Notes: generated by a model from the letters alone, not told the origin. DNA of 64,000 bases from Streptomonospora nanhaiensis (GCF_026642255.1 NZ_CP113264.1:248001-312000), one strand, 5' to 3'. Positions 17,134 to 25,838 are shown, counted from the first letter of the stretch. Program-made: numbers and translations.

Positions 17134-17967
17134 ATGAGCGAACCGGCGAAGTCCCCCGAGCCCCCCGCCCGCACCCGGACCGCCCTGGTGACCGGAGCCT
17201 CCACCGGTATCGGGGAGGAGTACGCCCGCAGGCTGGCCGAACGCGGCTACTCCCTCGTCCTGGTGGCCAGGCGCGGGGACGTCCTCGACGCGCTCGCCGG
17301 GGAGATCGCCGACCGCTACGGCGTGGACGTCCGGCCGCTCGCCGCCGACCTCGGCACCGACGAGGGGCTCGCCCCCGTCGTCGAGCGGCTCCGGGCCGAC
17401 GGCAGCGGGGCCGAGCCCCCCGTCGACCTGCTGGTCAACAACGCCGGGCGCGGGGACGGCGGGACCTTCGCCGAGCAGGAGCCCGACGAGATCGACTCCA
17501 TGCTCGACCTCAACGTGCGCGCCGTCCTCCACCTGGCCCGCGCGGTCCTGCCGGTGCAGATCGCCCGCCGCGAGGCCGGCGACACCCGGACCAGGCTCGG
17601 CGTCATCAACGTGTCCTCCCTCGCGGGCGAGATCGCCGCGAACCCCGGCGGCTCCGTCTACGGCGCGGGCAAGAAGTTCGTCACCCTGTGGAGCGAGAGC
17701 GTCGCGGCCGAGGTCTCACGGCACGACGTGCACGTCACCGTCGTCCTGCCGGGCTTCGTCCGCACCGACATGACCCTGGGCGTCCAGAAGAGCGGTCTGC
17801 CCGCGTTCGCGTTCGTCCCCAAGGACCAGGTCGTCCGCGAGTCGCTCGTCGCCTGGGCGGCGGGCCGTCCCAGCGTGGTCCCCGGCGGGCAGTACAAGGC
17901 CGCGAGCGGCATCCTCCGGCTCCTGCCCAGAACGCTCGTACGCGCCACCGCCCGCCGCGTCTGGTGA
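17134..17967 (+). CDS. SDR family oxidoreductase (DltE-like)
   Basis: This 277-residue short-chain dehydrogenase has TGASTGIGEEYARRLAERG at residue about 21, LLVNNAGRGDGG, NVSSLAGEI for the catalytic Ser, and YGAGKKF for the Tyr/Lys pair. The long C-terminal substrate region contains PGFVRTDMTLGVQKSGLPAF. The overall pattern is the COG0300 branch often annotated as dehydrogenases of unclear substrate. The ATG at 17134 has no ribosome site but TACCCT lies 6 nt upstream, suggesting leaderless translation. It is divergent from the methyltransferase gene. Confidence 0.85.
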   Translation: MSEPAKSPEPPARTRTALVTGASTGIGEEYARRLAERGYSLVLVARRGDVLDALAGEIADRYGVDVRPLAADLGTDEGLAPVVERLRADGSGAEPPVDLLVNNAGRGDGGTFAEQEPDEIDSMLDLNVRAVLHLARAVLPVQIARREAGDTRTRLGVINVSSLAGEIAANPGGSVYGAGKKFVTLWSESVAAEVSRHDVHVTVVLPGFVRTDMTLGVQKSGLPAFAFVPKDQVVRESLVAWAAGRPSVVPGGQYKAASGILRLLPRTLVRATARRVW

Positions 17968-18102
17968 GGGGGCGGCGGGGCGGGCGGAGGGCGGTGTGGC
18001 GAAAACCGCCGCCCACATGCTGAGACATCCCCGGGCCGGTGCGGCGCCGGGCCTCCGGAGCGCCTACCCTGGTACCGCATCTGTCGGTCGAGGAAAGACA
18101 CC

Positions 18103-18366
18103 ATGAAGACCTTCGAAGAGCTGTTCGCCGAGCTGTCCGAGAAGGCGCGCTCCCGCCCCGAGGGGTCCGGGACCGTCGCCCAGCTCGACGCCGGCGTCCA
18201 TGCCATCGGCAAGAAGGTCGTCGAGGAGGCCGCAGAGGTCTGGATGGCCGCCGAGTACGAATCGGACGAGCAGGCCGCCGAAGAGATCTCCCAGCTCCTC
18301 TACCACCTCCAGGTTCTGATGCTGGCCCGTGGCCTGCGGCTCGAGGACGTCTACAAGCATCTGTAG
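18103..18366 (+). CDS. hisE: phosphoribosyl-ATP pyrophosphatase (HisE)
   Basis: This is an 87-residue stand-alone HisE, second enzyme of histidine biosynthesis, which removes pyrophosphate from phosphoribosyl-ATP. The fold signature is [18 protein letters not shown] followed by [19 protein letters not shown], giving the clustered Glu/Asp metal site of the MazG-like superfamily. The length is normal for actinobacterial HisE. GAGGAAAG precedes the ATG. It is followed 75 nt later by hisG, the usual actinobacterial order. Confidence 0.95.
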   Translation: MKTFEELFAELSEKARSRPEGSGTVAQLDAGVHAIGKKVVEEAAEVWMAAEYESDEQAAEEISQLLYHLQVLMLARGLRLEDVYKHL

Positions 18367-18441
18367 GTCGGTCCTCGCGCCCGCCGCGGCGCGTACCGGC
18401 CCGGACGTCTCCGCACCCGTACGCACAGCCCACAGAAAGCC

Positions 18442-19302
18442 ATGAACATGCCCGACATGTTGAGAATCGCCGTGCCCAACAAGGGCCAGCTCTCCGAACC
18501 CGCCGTCGAGATGCTCCGCGAGGCCGGGTACCGGCAGCGCAAGAGCAGCCGCGACCTGGTCATGGTCGACCCGGAGAACGACACCGAGTTCTTCTTCCTG
18601 CGCCCCAAGGACATCGCCGTCTACGTCGGCGAGGGCATCCTCCAGGCCGGGATCACCGGCCGCGACATGCTGCTGGACTCCGGCGCGCCCGTGGACGAGG
18701 TCCTGGCGCTGGGCTTCGGCGGCTCCACGTTCCGGTTCGCCGCCCCCAACGGCGCGGGCATGACGCTGGCCGACCTCAACGGCAAGCGCATCGCGACCTC
18801 CTTCGACGAGCTGCTGCGCGCCCACCTCGCGAAGAAGGGCGTCGACGCCCGCGTCATCCACCTGGACGGCGCGGTCGAGAGCTCCGTCCAGCTGGGCGTG
18901 GCGGACGCCGTCGCGGACGTGGTCTCCACCGGGACCACCCTGCGCCAGGCCGGCATGGAGACCTTCGGCGAGCCGATCCTGGTGTCCGAGGCGGTCGTCA
19001 TCCGGCCGACCGGCGCCGGGGACGACCCCAAGATCGAGACGCTGATCCGCCGGCTGAAGGGCGTCCTGGTCGCCCGCGACTACGTGATGATGGACTACGA
19101 CGTGCACGCCGAGCACCTGGAGGCCGCGGTCGCGCTCACCCCGGGCATGGAGGGGCCGACGGTCTCCCCGCTGCACCGGGAGGGCTGGGTCGCCGTCCGG
19201 TCGATGGTGCCGCGCAAGGGCGCCCAGCAGATCATGGACGACCTGTGGACGCTCGGGGCCCGCGCCATCCTGGTCACCGACATATACGCCTGCCGGCTCT
19301 GA
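18442..19302 (+). CDS. hisG: ATP phosphoribosyltransferase, long form (HisG)
   Basis: This is 286 residues from the ATG at 18442. An internal ATG at 18457 ([20 protein letters not shown]) matches the usual family start and may be the real one. The enzyme condenses ATP and PRPP, the first committed step of histidine synthesis. [19 protein letters not shown] contains the PRPP-binding region. The C-terminal about 75 residues ([20 protein letters not shown] to the end) are the ACT-like regulatory domain that gives histidine feedback inhibition in the long form. It is cotranscribed with hisE. Confidence 0.95.
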   Translation: MNMPDMLRIAVPNKGQLSEPAVEMLREAGYRQRKSSRDLVMVDPENDTEFFFLRPKDIAVYVGEGILQAGITGRDMLLDSGAPVDEVLALGFGGSTFRFAAPNGAGMTLADLNGKRIATSFDELLRAHLAKKGVDARVIHLDGAVESSVQLGVADAVADVVSTGTTLRQAGMETFGEPILVSEAVVIRPTGAGDDPKIETLIRRLKGVLVARDYVMMDYDVHAEHLEAAVALTPGMEGPTVSPLHREGWVAVRSMVPRKGAQQIMDDLWTLGARAILVTDIYACRL

Positions 19303-19326
19303 CCCCTTCGGCGGCACACGCCTGAC

Positions 19327-19358
19327 ACGGGCCCCGCGACGACCGTCGCGGGGCCCGT
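19327..19358 (+). terminator. terminator after hisEG
   Basis: A perfect 14-bp stem (ACGGGCCCCGCGAC / GTCGCGGGGCCCGT) with a 4-nt loop begins 25 nt past the hisG stop and ends in TTG. Confidence 0.75.
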
Positions 19359-19457
19359 TGCGCGGGCCGGACCCCTGAGCGTGGGCGGGGCGCCGCGCGG
19401 GCGCGACGGTGGAGGCCGCCGAGTCTGCTTGACGGTGGTCTGTGTCAGGATGCCCGA

Positions 19458-21149
19458 ATGATCGAAGACTTCCGCGGTGCCGTCAGCGCCGTGGCCGAAG
19501 CCGCCGAGAACCAGCCCTCCCAGCTGCGCGCCGCCGTCAGCGCGGTCTTCCGACTGGCCGACCGGGTTCCCGCCGACGCCCGGGTCGAGGGCCTAGCCGT
19601 GCTGACCGAGACCCTGCGCGCCCACCAGTGGTCGGCGGGCGTCGCCGCCGACATCGCCCTGCTCTGCGGGGCGCTGGTGGAGAGCGGCGTCCCCGCCGGG
19701 CCCGCCGGGGTCGAGGTCATGCGCCAGCTCGCCGAGTACGGCAAGCTGGCAGGGGTCTTCCTGCACGTGTGGCAGAAGACCGGGGACGACGCCCCGCCCC
19801 ATCCCAGCGAGGTCGGCGAGGCCTCGGAGGAGCGCGTCACGCCCGAGCTCGAACAGCTGGCGCCCCTCGCCACCACCGGCTGGTGGGTGTCGCACCGCTA
19901 CGGCCTGGCCGCCAAGACGATGCTGTGCGACCCCGGCGTGCGCGCCGCCCTGCGCGAGGACCCCCGGACGCTGGGGGAACTGGTCGTCATCGCCGGGCAG
20001 CTGGGTCCGCACGTCGAGGAGTACGGCGAGATCGCCGAACTGCTGCGCATGGCCGAGGCCGACCGCATGGTGGTCCTCCACCGGCAGTCCGCCCGCGTCT
20101 TCCGGGTCCGGTTCGACGGGGTCTCGGACAACTTCCAGCTGCACACCCTGCTCGAGGACGCGCTGATCGGGGACCAGGGGCTCGCCGTCCCCGGACGCCG
20201 CCCGCTCCCGGAGTGGGTGGCCTCCGCCACCGACCTCCGTGACGACCCGCGCACGTCGATCGTCGAGGGCCAGTGGGACCTGGTCGGTGTCGGCGGCACC
20301 TGGGTCGACCGCGAGGCGGCCCCGGGCGCGGTCCCCGTCGTGGACGGCGAGCGCGCCGTGGTGCTGGAGCCGATCTCGCTCCCGCACAGCTGGCGGACCG
20401 GTCGCCGCCACCCGCACATCGACGGCTGGCTGCGGGTCGAGGAGGAGCTGTCCCCGGAGGAGGGGGCGCAGTGGTGGAAACGGGCCCACCCGCCCGGCGG
20501 CGTGGTGCACCCGATGCTCCCCGCCCCGCCGCCCGCGCCCGAACCGGGTCCGGGGGCCCCGCCGGCCCCGGCGGAGCCGTGGGGCGTGCCCCAGGCGTAC
20601 CGGCACGACTTCGTGCCCCCGCCCCTCCCGGACCACGGGGGGTCCGACCGCGCACCGGGGACCGGGTCCCCGGACACGGCTGCCCCGGCCCGCGTCGCGC
20701 GGCACTCGCGGGACGACGGGCGGGGGGAGGCCGCGCCGGCGGACGAGCGCACGGTCCCCGCCCCGCACGGGTCCTGGGGGGAGCCGCCGACCGACAGCGG
20801 GGGCGCCCCGGGGCACGGGGCCCCCGGCGCCGCGTCCGGTCACCGGGCGGGGGCGCCGGAGCCGTGGGACGCGCCTGTGCCGTCGGAGACCTGGGACGCG
20901 CCGGCGGACGAGCGCACGGTTCCCGCCCCGCACGGGTCCTGGGGGGACCCCCGGGGGCCCGGTGAGGACTTCGCGGGGGAACCCCCGGAGTCCGTTCCGC
21001 CGCCTCCGCCGGGCGCGGGACCCGGGGACCGGAGCGCCCGTCCGGTCCCCGCGCACGCGGCGACCACGCCCCCGGGCGCCGTCCACATGGACCCGCTCCC
21101 CGAGGGCGTCTCGGACAGCTCCGGCTGGGGTCCCTCCTGGAAGGACTGA
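19458..21149 (+). CDS. hypothetical protein with proline-rich repetitive C-terminus
   Basis: This is a 563-residue protein of unknown function. The first about 350 residues look globular and cytoplasmic (MIEDFRGAVSAVAEAAENQ, TTGWWVSHRYGLAAKTMLCD, EWVASATDLRDDPRTSIVEG). The rest is Pro/Gly/Ala-rich and disordered, with the segment ADERTVPAPHGSWG present twice (about 20730 and 20905) and nearly identical DNA. There are no signal peptide or membrane segments. The stop codon at 21147-21149 sits exactly at the left boundary inferred for the IS110 element, which therefore landed at the very end of the gene, and the C-terminus appears intact. CAGGAT 6 nt before the ATG may be a leaderless promoter. 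Confidence 0.65.
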   Translation: MIEDFRGAVSAVAEAAENQPSQLRAAVSAVFRLADRVPADARVEGLAVLTETLRAHQWSAGVAADIALLCGALVESGVPAGPAGVEVMRQLAEYGKLAGVFLHVWQKTGDDAPPHPSEVGEASEERVTPELEQLAPLATTGWWVSHRYGLAAKTMLCDPGVRAALREDPRTLGELVVIAGQLGPHVEEYGEIAELLRMAEADRMVVLHRQSARVFRVRFDGVSDNFQLHTLLEDALIGDQGLAVPGRRPLPEWVASATDLRDDPRTSIVEGQWDLVGVGGTWVDREAAPGAVPVVDGERAVVLEPISLPHSWRTGRRHPHIDGWLRVEEELSPEEGAQWWKRAHPPGGVVHPMLPAPPPAPEPGPGAPPAPAEPWGVPQAYRHDFVPPPLPDHGGSDRAPGTGSPDTAAPARVARHSRDDGRGEAAPADERTVPAPHGSWGEPPTDSGGAPGHGAPGAASGHRAGAPEPWDAPVPSETWDAPADERTVPAPHGSWGDPRGPGEDFAGEPPESVPPPPPGAGPGDRSARPVPAHAATTPPGAVHMDPLPEGVSDSSGWGPSWKD

Positions 21150-21179
21150 CTGTGAAGATGTGTGGTGGCTTCTCCGGTA

Positions 21180-21325
21180 GGTCTGACTCACGGACTGACC
21201 GACACCGACAGGTTGTCCTTCAGGGGATTCGTCGGCCTGCCCGGGGAAGCCACCGCACGCGACCGGACGGGCGACCGTGACCTCATAGGAGCTTGGTCGA
21301 AAAGCCCCGCCACAGTCTTGTCCGC
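21180..21325 (+). ncRNA. putative IS110 bridge RNA region with target- and donor-binding loops
   Basis: Two stem-loops can be drawn. The first, CCGAC (21205-21209) / GTCGG (21231-21235), with flanks, would be the target-binding loop. GGACTGAC (21192-21199) is identical to the left flank 21143-21150, and GGGGAT (21224-21229) is the reverse complement of ATCCCC (22488-22493) right of the element. The second, GACC (21273-21276) / GGTC (21295-21298) within an outer GGGC/GCCC stem, would be the donor-binding loop. CATAGGAGC (21284-21292) is identical to the right end 22479-22487, and CACAGTC (21312-21318) is the reverse complement of GACTGTG (21148-21154) at the left end. Order and strand sense match bridge RNAs of IS110 elements. 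Exact RNA ends are unknown. Confidence 0.5.
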
Positions 21326-21382
21326 CCGCCCGGCCGGCGCGTGCCACCCACCGGGATCAGCGACAGGACGGCAGGTACCAGC

Positions 21383-22474
21383 ATGACCGATCAGCCCCTC
21401 GTTGTCACAGCGGGCGTGGACACCCACGGCCACACCCACCACGCCGCCGTGATCGACCCCTTGGGCCGCCACCTGGCCGACCGTGAGTTCCCCGCCACCG
21501 GCACCGGCTACCGCCACCTGTCGTCCTGGCTGTCCTCCCACGGCACCGTGGCCGCGGTCGGGGTCGAGGGCACCGGCGCCTACGGCGCCGAGCTCTCCCG
21601 TCACCTGGCCCGCCAGGGCCTGAGAGTGGTGGAGGTGGACCGCCCCGACCGCAAAACGCGGCGGATGAAGGGCAAGTCCGACCCCATCGACGCCTACGCC
21701 GCCGCCACCGCGGTGGCCTCCGGTCGGGCCTGCGGCACCCCCAAGACCCGTGACGGCGTCGTCGAGGCCGTCCGCTCCCTGCGGGTGGTGCGCCGCTCGG
21801 CGGTCAAGGCCCGCACCCAGGCGATCAACCAGGCCCGCCAACTGGTCATCACCTCCCCTGAACAGGTGCGCGCGGGGCTGCGCGGGCTCTCGGCCAAGGT
21901 GCTGGCCACCACGTGCGCGCGACTGCGGCCCGGTGCGGATCTGGCCGACCCCGCCCAGGCGGTCAAGTTCGCGCTGCGCCGTCTGGGCAGGCGGATCATC
22001 GCTCTGGAGGAGGAGCTCGCCGGTCTGGACGCCGAGCTCGGGGCCCTGACCCGTCGGGCGGCCCCGGAGCTGCTGGAGTTGAAGGGGGTGGGGCCGGACG
22101 TGGCCGGGCAGCTGTTGGCCACGGCCGGGGACAACCCCGGCCGGTTGGCCTCGGAAGCGGCGTTCGCGCACCTGTGCGGGGTCGCGCCGGTGCCGGCCTC
22201 GTCCGGGCGGCGGGACCGGCACCGGCTCAACCGGGGCGGTGACCGGGCCGCCAACCACGCCCTGCACACCATCGTGCTGGTACGGATGCGCTGGGACGGG
22301 CGCACCCGCGCCTACGTCGAGCGGCGCACCGGGCAGGGCCTGTCGAAGAAGGACATCATGCGCTGTCTCAAACGCCATGTGGCCCGGGAGGTCTACCGCG
22401 TGCTGACGCGGTCGGTGCGTGACACGGCCACCAACCGAAGTCCCATCGACAGCGGCCTCGCTCAAGCTGCTTGA
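21383..22474 (+). CDS. IS110 family transposase (DEDD recombinase)
   Basis: This is a 363-residue protein. The N-terminal RuvC-like domain carries the DEDD set: Asp13 (TAGVDTHGHTHH), Glu62 (VGVEGTGAYG), and Asp100 and Asp103 (KSDPIDAYAA). The C-terminal Tnp domain has LLELKGVGPDVAGQLLA, a helix-hairpin-helix, and ASSGRRDRHRLNRGGDRAAN with the conserved Ser (273/274) that acts as the recombination nucleophile in this family. The frame is intact and full length. It would catalyse RNA-guided excision and insertion through a circular intermediate. The stop codon overlaps the right-end sequence, leaving only about 11 nt of right non-coding DNA. Confidence 0.93.
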   Translation: MTDQPLVVTAGVDTHGHTHHAAVIDPLGRHLADREFPATGTGYRHLSSWLSSHGTVAAVGVEGTGAYGAELSRHLARQGLRVVEVDRPDRKTRRMKGKSDPIDAYAAATAVASGRACGTPKTRDGVVEAVRSLRVVRRSAVKARTQAINQARQLVITSPEQVRAGLRGLSAKVLATTCARLRPGADLADPAQAVKFALRRLGRRIIALEEELAGLDAELGALTRRAAPELLELKGVGPDVAGQLLATAGDNPGRLASEAAFAHLCGVAPVPASSGRRDRHRLNRGGDRAANHALHTIVLVRMRWDGRTRAYVERRTGQGLSKKDIMRCLKRHVAREVYRVLTRSVRDTATNRSPIDSGLAQAA

Positions 22475-22496
22475 CATCCATAGGAGCATCCCCGGC

Positions 22497-22522
22497 GCCC
22501 GCGGGCCCTCAGTCCCGCGGGC
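22497..22522 (-). terminator. hairpin at the end of the DoxX gene
   Basis: GCCCGCGGG / CCCGCGGGC with an 8-nt loop spans the stop codon of the DoxX gene and lies just outside the IS110 right end. Confidence 0.5.
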
Positions 22523-22937
22523 CGTCGGCCCGGTGAGGGGCCGGCCGTGACTGGAGCGCGGCCCAGATCAACGGGATCTGGAGCGGCACCCGCCCCCAGG
22601 CGACCAGCTTGCCGTCGGCGGGACCGGGCAGCCTGCCCGACCCCGAGTCCAGGGCCATGCGCACGTTGGCGGGCCACACGGCGAGCAGCAGCGCGGCGCT
22701 CGCCGGACCGGCCCACCGCCTGCGCGTGAGCAGGCCCGCCCCGCAGACCAGCTCGGCGGTGCCGCTGCCGTACACCCACGCCTCCGGCTTCGGCAGGCTG
22801 CGGGGCATGATCGCCCGGAAGGGCCCGGGCGCGGCGAAGTGCAGTACGCCCGACGCCACGAACAGGCCGCCGAGCGCGTACGGGGCGACTCCGCGCACCT
22901 TGGACAGCAGGCCGCCGGTCCGCTTCGAGGGGGTCAT
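22509..22937 (-). CDS. DoxX family membrane protein
   Basis: This 142-residue protein has four hydrophobic segments (YALGGLFVASGVLHFAAPGP, TAELVCGAGLLT, SAALLLAVWPANVRMAL, LQIPLIWAALQ) and the DoxX pattern SGVLHFxxPxxFRAIMP. DoxX-like proteins are small inner-membrane proteins linked to redox or thiol stress, and the precise role here is unknown. Its 3' end borders the IS110 element, but the coding sequence is intact. Confidence 0.85.
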   Translation of the reverse strand: MTPSKRTGGLLSKVRGVAPYALGGLFVASGVLHFAAPGPFRAIMPRSLPKPEAWVYGSGTAELVCGAGLLTRRRWAGPASAALLLAVWPANVRMALDSGSGRLPGPADGKLVAWGRVPLQIPLIWAALQSRPAPHRADGPRD

Positions 22938-23099
22938 GGTCTCTCCTTCTGGGCTGGGGGTCCGCGCCGGTCAGCCTCAAACTACTCGCTGGTAGCCTCC
23001 GGGGCCCGCTCCGCCCCGGGTCCGCGTGCGACCGGCGGGGTCCGCTCCGCCCCACCGCCCGGATCCCGGCCGCGCCGGTGCGGGACCTCCCCCGACGCC

Positions 23100-23136
23100 G
23101 AGGGCCCCGGAACCCGAAGGGGGTTCCGGGGCCCTC
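23100..23136 (-). terminator. strong terminator after cstA-ybdD
   Basis: A perfect 16-bp stem (GAGGGCCCCGGAACCC / GGGTTCCGGGGCCCTC) with a 5-nt loop lies 13 nt past the ybdD-like stop codon. Confidence 0.8.
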
Positions 23137-23149
23137 ACGGACCGGCGCC

Positions 23150-23362
23150 TCAGCAGCAGCGCGCACCGGGGTCGGTGTCGCCCTTGTCCGTGTGGTGGCG
23201 CCAGAAGACGCGCTCGGTCATCGGCTCCTCGCCCGGGTGCTCCCGGGCGTGGTGCTCCAGGTAGATCTCGTAGGCCCTCGCGCCCACGACGCCCCGGGCG
23301 ATCTGCCACGCCTCCCGGAGACCGCGCGCCAGGTTCGCCCCGAACTCCGGGCGTGCCCGCAT
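23150..23362 (-). CDS. YbdD/YjiX family small protein
   Basis: This is a 70-residue protein with the family core AYEIYLEHHAREHPGEEPM followed by FWRHHTDKGDTDPGARCC. YbdD-type proteins are encoded directly after CstA-type transporters and are needed for transport activity in enterobacteria. Here the start lies 3 nt after the cstA stop, so the two are cotranslated. The C-terminal Cys pair is typical of actinobacterial members. Confidence 0.88.
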   Translation of the reverse strand: MRARPEFGANLARGLREAWQIARGVVGARAYEIYLEHHAREHPGEEPMTERVFWRHHTDKGDTDPGARCC

Positions 23363-23365
23363 GCC

Positions 23366-25612
23366 CTACTCCTTCTTCGCTTCCGGGGACCCGCCCCCGG
23401 CTTCCCCGTCCGTCCCCCGCGCGCCCTCGGCGCCCACGGCGGCGAGCCGCTCGGAGAACTCCTTCTCCGCCCTGGTGGGGACGAGACCGGACGGCGCCCA
23501 GATCTTCGACTCCTCGTAGGGGGCCTCGGTGAGGGGCAGCGTACCGTCGGGGGCCCGCAGCGCCTTGATCCACACCCGGACCGAGTCGACCAGGATGATG
23601 ACGATCAGCAGCGCGAACAGGGCCGACAGGACGCCGTCCACGGTCGTGTTCACCACGACCTGGCGCATCGCCTCCTCCCCCTGGATGGCGCCGACGCTCG
23701 TCTCCCCGTTGGCGAGGGCGTCGGAGAACTGCTGGCGCTGGGCGAAGAAGCCGATCTTCGGGTCGGCCGAGAACACCTTCTGGTAGCTGGCGGTCAGCGT
23801 GACCACCGCGTCCCACGCCAGCGGCACCAGCGTCACCCACGCGTACTTGGCGCGGCCCGACTTGATCAGCAGCGTCGTGCACACCGCCAGGGCGACCGCC
23901 GCCAGCAGCTGGTTGGCGATGCCGAACAGCGGGAACAGCTGGTTGATGCCGCCGAGCGGGTCGTTGACGCCCGCCCACAGGAAGTAGCCCCACGCGGCCA
24001 CGATCACCGCGCTGCAGAACCACGCCCCGGGCTTCCAGCTCGGGTCGCGCATGGGCTTGTACACGTTGCCCAGGGTGTCCTGGAGCATGAAGCGGCCCAC
24101 CCGGGTGCCGGCGTCCACGGTGGTGAGGATGAACAGCGCCTCGAACATGACCGCGAAGTGGTACCAGAACGCCATCATGGCGTCCCCGCCGAACACCTCC
24201 GAGAAGATGTAGGCGGCGCCGAGGGCGAACGTCGGCGCACCGCCGGTGCGCGCGAGGATCGAGTCCTCCTCGATCAGGTCGGCCGTGTGCTGGAGCGTCG
24301 CGGCGTCGATGGAGAAGCCGAGCTGGCTCACCGCCTGCGCGGCGCTCTCCACGCTGTCGCCCAGGGCGGTCGCGGGCATGTTCATCGAGAAGTACACGCC
24401 CGGGTCGATGATGCAGGCCGCGATCAGGGCCATGATCGCCACGAACGACTCGGTCAGCATCGAGCCGTAGCCGATCATCCTGACCTGGCCCTCCTTCTCG
24501 ATGAGCTTCGGGGTGGTCCCCGACGAGATGAGGGCGTGGAAGCCGGACAGGGCGCCGCAGGCGATGGTGATGAACACGAACGGGAACAGCGAACCGGCGA
24601 ACACCGGGCCCTGGCCGTTGAACGCGAACTCGGTGAACTGCGGGAGCTGGAGCTTCGGCATCGCCACGAGGATCGACACCGCGAGCAGCACGACCACGCC
24701 GACCTTCATGAAGGTCGACAGGTAGTCGCGCGGGGCCAGCAGCAGCCACACCGGCAGGACCGAGGCGACGAAGCCGTAGACGATCAGGCCGAAGGTCAGC
24801 TCGTTCGGCGTGAACAGGAAGACCTCGCGCAGCACCGCGTGCTCGGCCACCCAGCCGCCGCCGACGATGGCGAGCAGGAGCAGCACCACGCCGATGGCGG
24901 AGGTCTCCATGACCTTGCCCGGCCGCAGATAGCGGAGGTACACCCCCATGAACAGGGCGATCGGGATCGTCATGATCAAGGAGAACGAGCCCCACGGGGA
25001 GTCCGCGAGCGCGTTGACCACGACCATGGCGAGCACGGCGAGCAGGATGACCATGATCGCCATGACGGCGACCAGCGCGGCGATGCCGCCGACCGGGCCG
25101 ATCTCCTCGCGGGCCATCTGGCCGAGCGAGCGGCCGTTGCGCCGGGTGGAGAAGAACAGCACCACCATGTCCTGCACGGCGCCGGCGAAGATGACGCCGA
25201 GGATGATCCAGATCGTGCCCGGCAGGTAGCCCATCTGGGCGGCCAGGACGGGTCCGACCAGGGGACCGGCGCCCGCGATGGCCGCGAAGTGGTGGCCGAA
25301 CAGGACCCGGCGGTCGGTCGGGTGGAAGTCCGCCCCGTTGTTGAGGCGCTCCGCGGGGGTGGCCCGGGTGTCGTCGGTCAGCAGCACCTTGTACTGGATG
25401 AACCGCGCGTAGAACCGGTACCCGATCGCGTAGGACGAGAGCGCGGCGAAGATCAGCCAGGCGGCCGAGATCTCCTCGCCGCGGTTGATCGCGATGACGC
25501 CCCACGCGAGTGCTCCCACCAGGGCGACGGCGATCCAGAGGGCGATGCTCCGGGGTGTCCATTTCGGCTTGGGCGGCTGCGCCGCCTGCCTACTGATCGG
25601 AACAGAGGACAT
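23366..25612 (-). CDS. cstA: carbon starvation protein A (pyruvate/peptide transporter)
   Basis: This 748-residue polytopic membrane protein has the CstA signatures FHPTDRRVLFGHHFAAIAGA, GPLVGPVLAAQMGYLPGTIW and FYARFIQYKVL. About 16-18 hydrophobic segments are visible, and the C-terminal part carries the extra domain (GALSGFHALISSGTTPK onward). CstA/BtsT proteins take up pyruvate or peptides, often under carbon limitation. The ATG at 25610-25612 is followed by a short proline/lysine cytoplasmic tail before the first membrane segment. The ybdD-like partner follows at 3 nt. Confidence 0.93.
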   Translation of the reverse strand: MSSVPISRQAAQPPKPKWTPRSIALWIAVALVGALAWGVIAINRGEEISAAWLIFAALSSYAIGYRFYARFIQYKVLLTDDTRATPAERLNNGADFHPTDRRVLFGHHFAAIAGAGPLVGPVLAAQMGYLPGTIWIILGVIFAGAVQDMVVLFFSTRRNGRSLGQMAREEIGPVGGIAALVAVMAIMVILLAVLAMVVVNALADSPWGSFSLIMTIPIALFMGVYLRYLRPGKVMETSAIGVVLLLLAIVGGGWVAEHAVLREVFLFTPNELTFGLIVYGFVASVLPVWLLLAPRDYLSTFMKVGVVVLLAVSILVAMPKLQLPQFTEFAFNGQGPVFAGSLFPFVFITIACGALSGFHALISSGTTPKLIEKEGQVRMIGYGSMLTESFVAIMALIAACIIDPGVYFSMNMPATALGDSVESAAQAVSQLGFSIDAATLQHTADLIEEDSILARTGGAPTFALGAAYIFSEVFGGDAMMAFWYHFAVMFEALFILTTVDAGTRVGRFMLQDTLGNVYKPMRDPSWKPGAWFCSAVIVAAWGYFLWAGVNDPLGGINQLFPLFGIANQLLAAVALAVCTTLLIKSGRAKYAWVTLVPLAWDAVVTLTASYQKVFSADPKIGFFAQRQQFSDALANGETSVGAIQGEEAMRQVVVNTTVDGVLSALFALLIVIILVDSVRVWIKALRAPDGTLPLTEAPYEESKIWAPSGLVPTRAEKEFSERLAAVGAEGARGTDGEAGGGSPEAKKE

Positions 25613-25838
25613 CCGATCATTCTCCTCTTCTCGCTGGCAACCACCAGGGAGGATCCGGTGGTCTGGTAGCGACCATCGTGCCCAGGAGAGGCGTTGTAGC
25701 CGGCGTCACAAAGACACCGATTGGATCACGGATTCAACACCCGGGGAACTTTCCCGTAACACGTGTTTCCGGGTGTCCGGGGCCTTCGCCGGTGCGGAGG
25801 AGTACGGCGGTGCGGGGCGGCACGGGCACAATGTGGAG

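Larger units (their letters stand above)
21148..22485 (+). mobile_element. IS110-family insertion sequence (ends inferred)
   Basis: The element consists of a long 5' non-coding region, one DEDD transposase gene and a very short right end, the layout of the IS110 subgroup, which lacks terminal inverted repeats. The ends are inferred from guide-like matches. The left end lies at GA 21148-21149, just before CTGTGAAG. The right end lies in CATAGGAGC (22479-22487), with GA at 22484-22485 as the best shared dinucleotide core. Joining the outer flanks would give a plausible empty site, GGAAGGACTGAGCATCCCCG, in which the upstream gene keeps its stop codon. The boundary may be off by a few bases. Confidence 0.6.

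Noticed and set aside
21284..22487. CATAGGAGC copies as a target-site duplication or as both ends of the IS110 element
   Set aside because: That would leave only about 90 nt before the transposase gene, while the left-end match GACTGTG/CACAGTC and the usual IS110 layout place the left end near 21148; the internal copy fits a donor guide better.
23078..25669. 863-codon plus-strand frame opposite cstA
   Set aside because: Asp/His/Arg-rich antisense shadow of a clear transporter gene.
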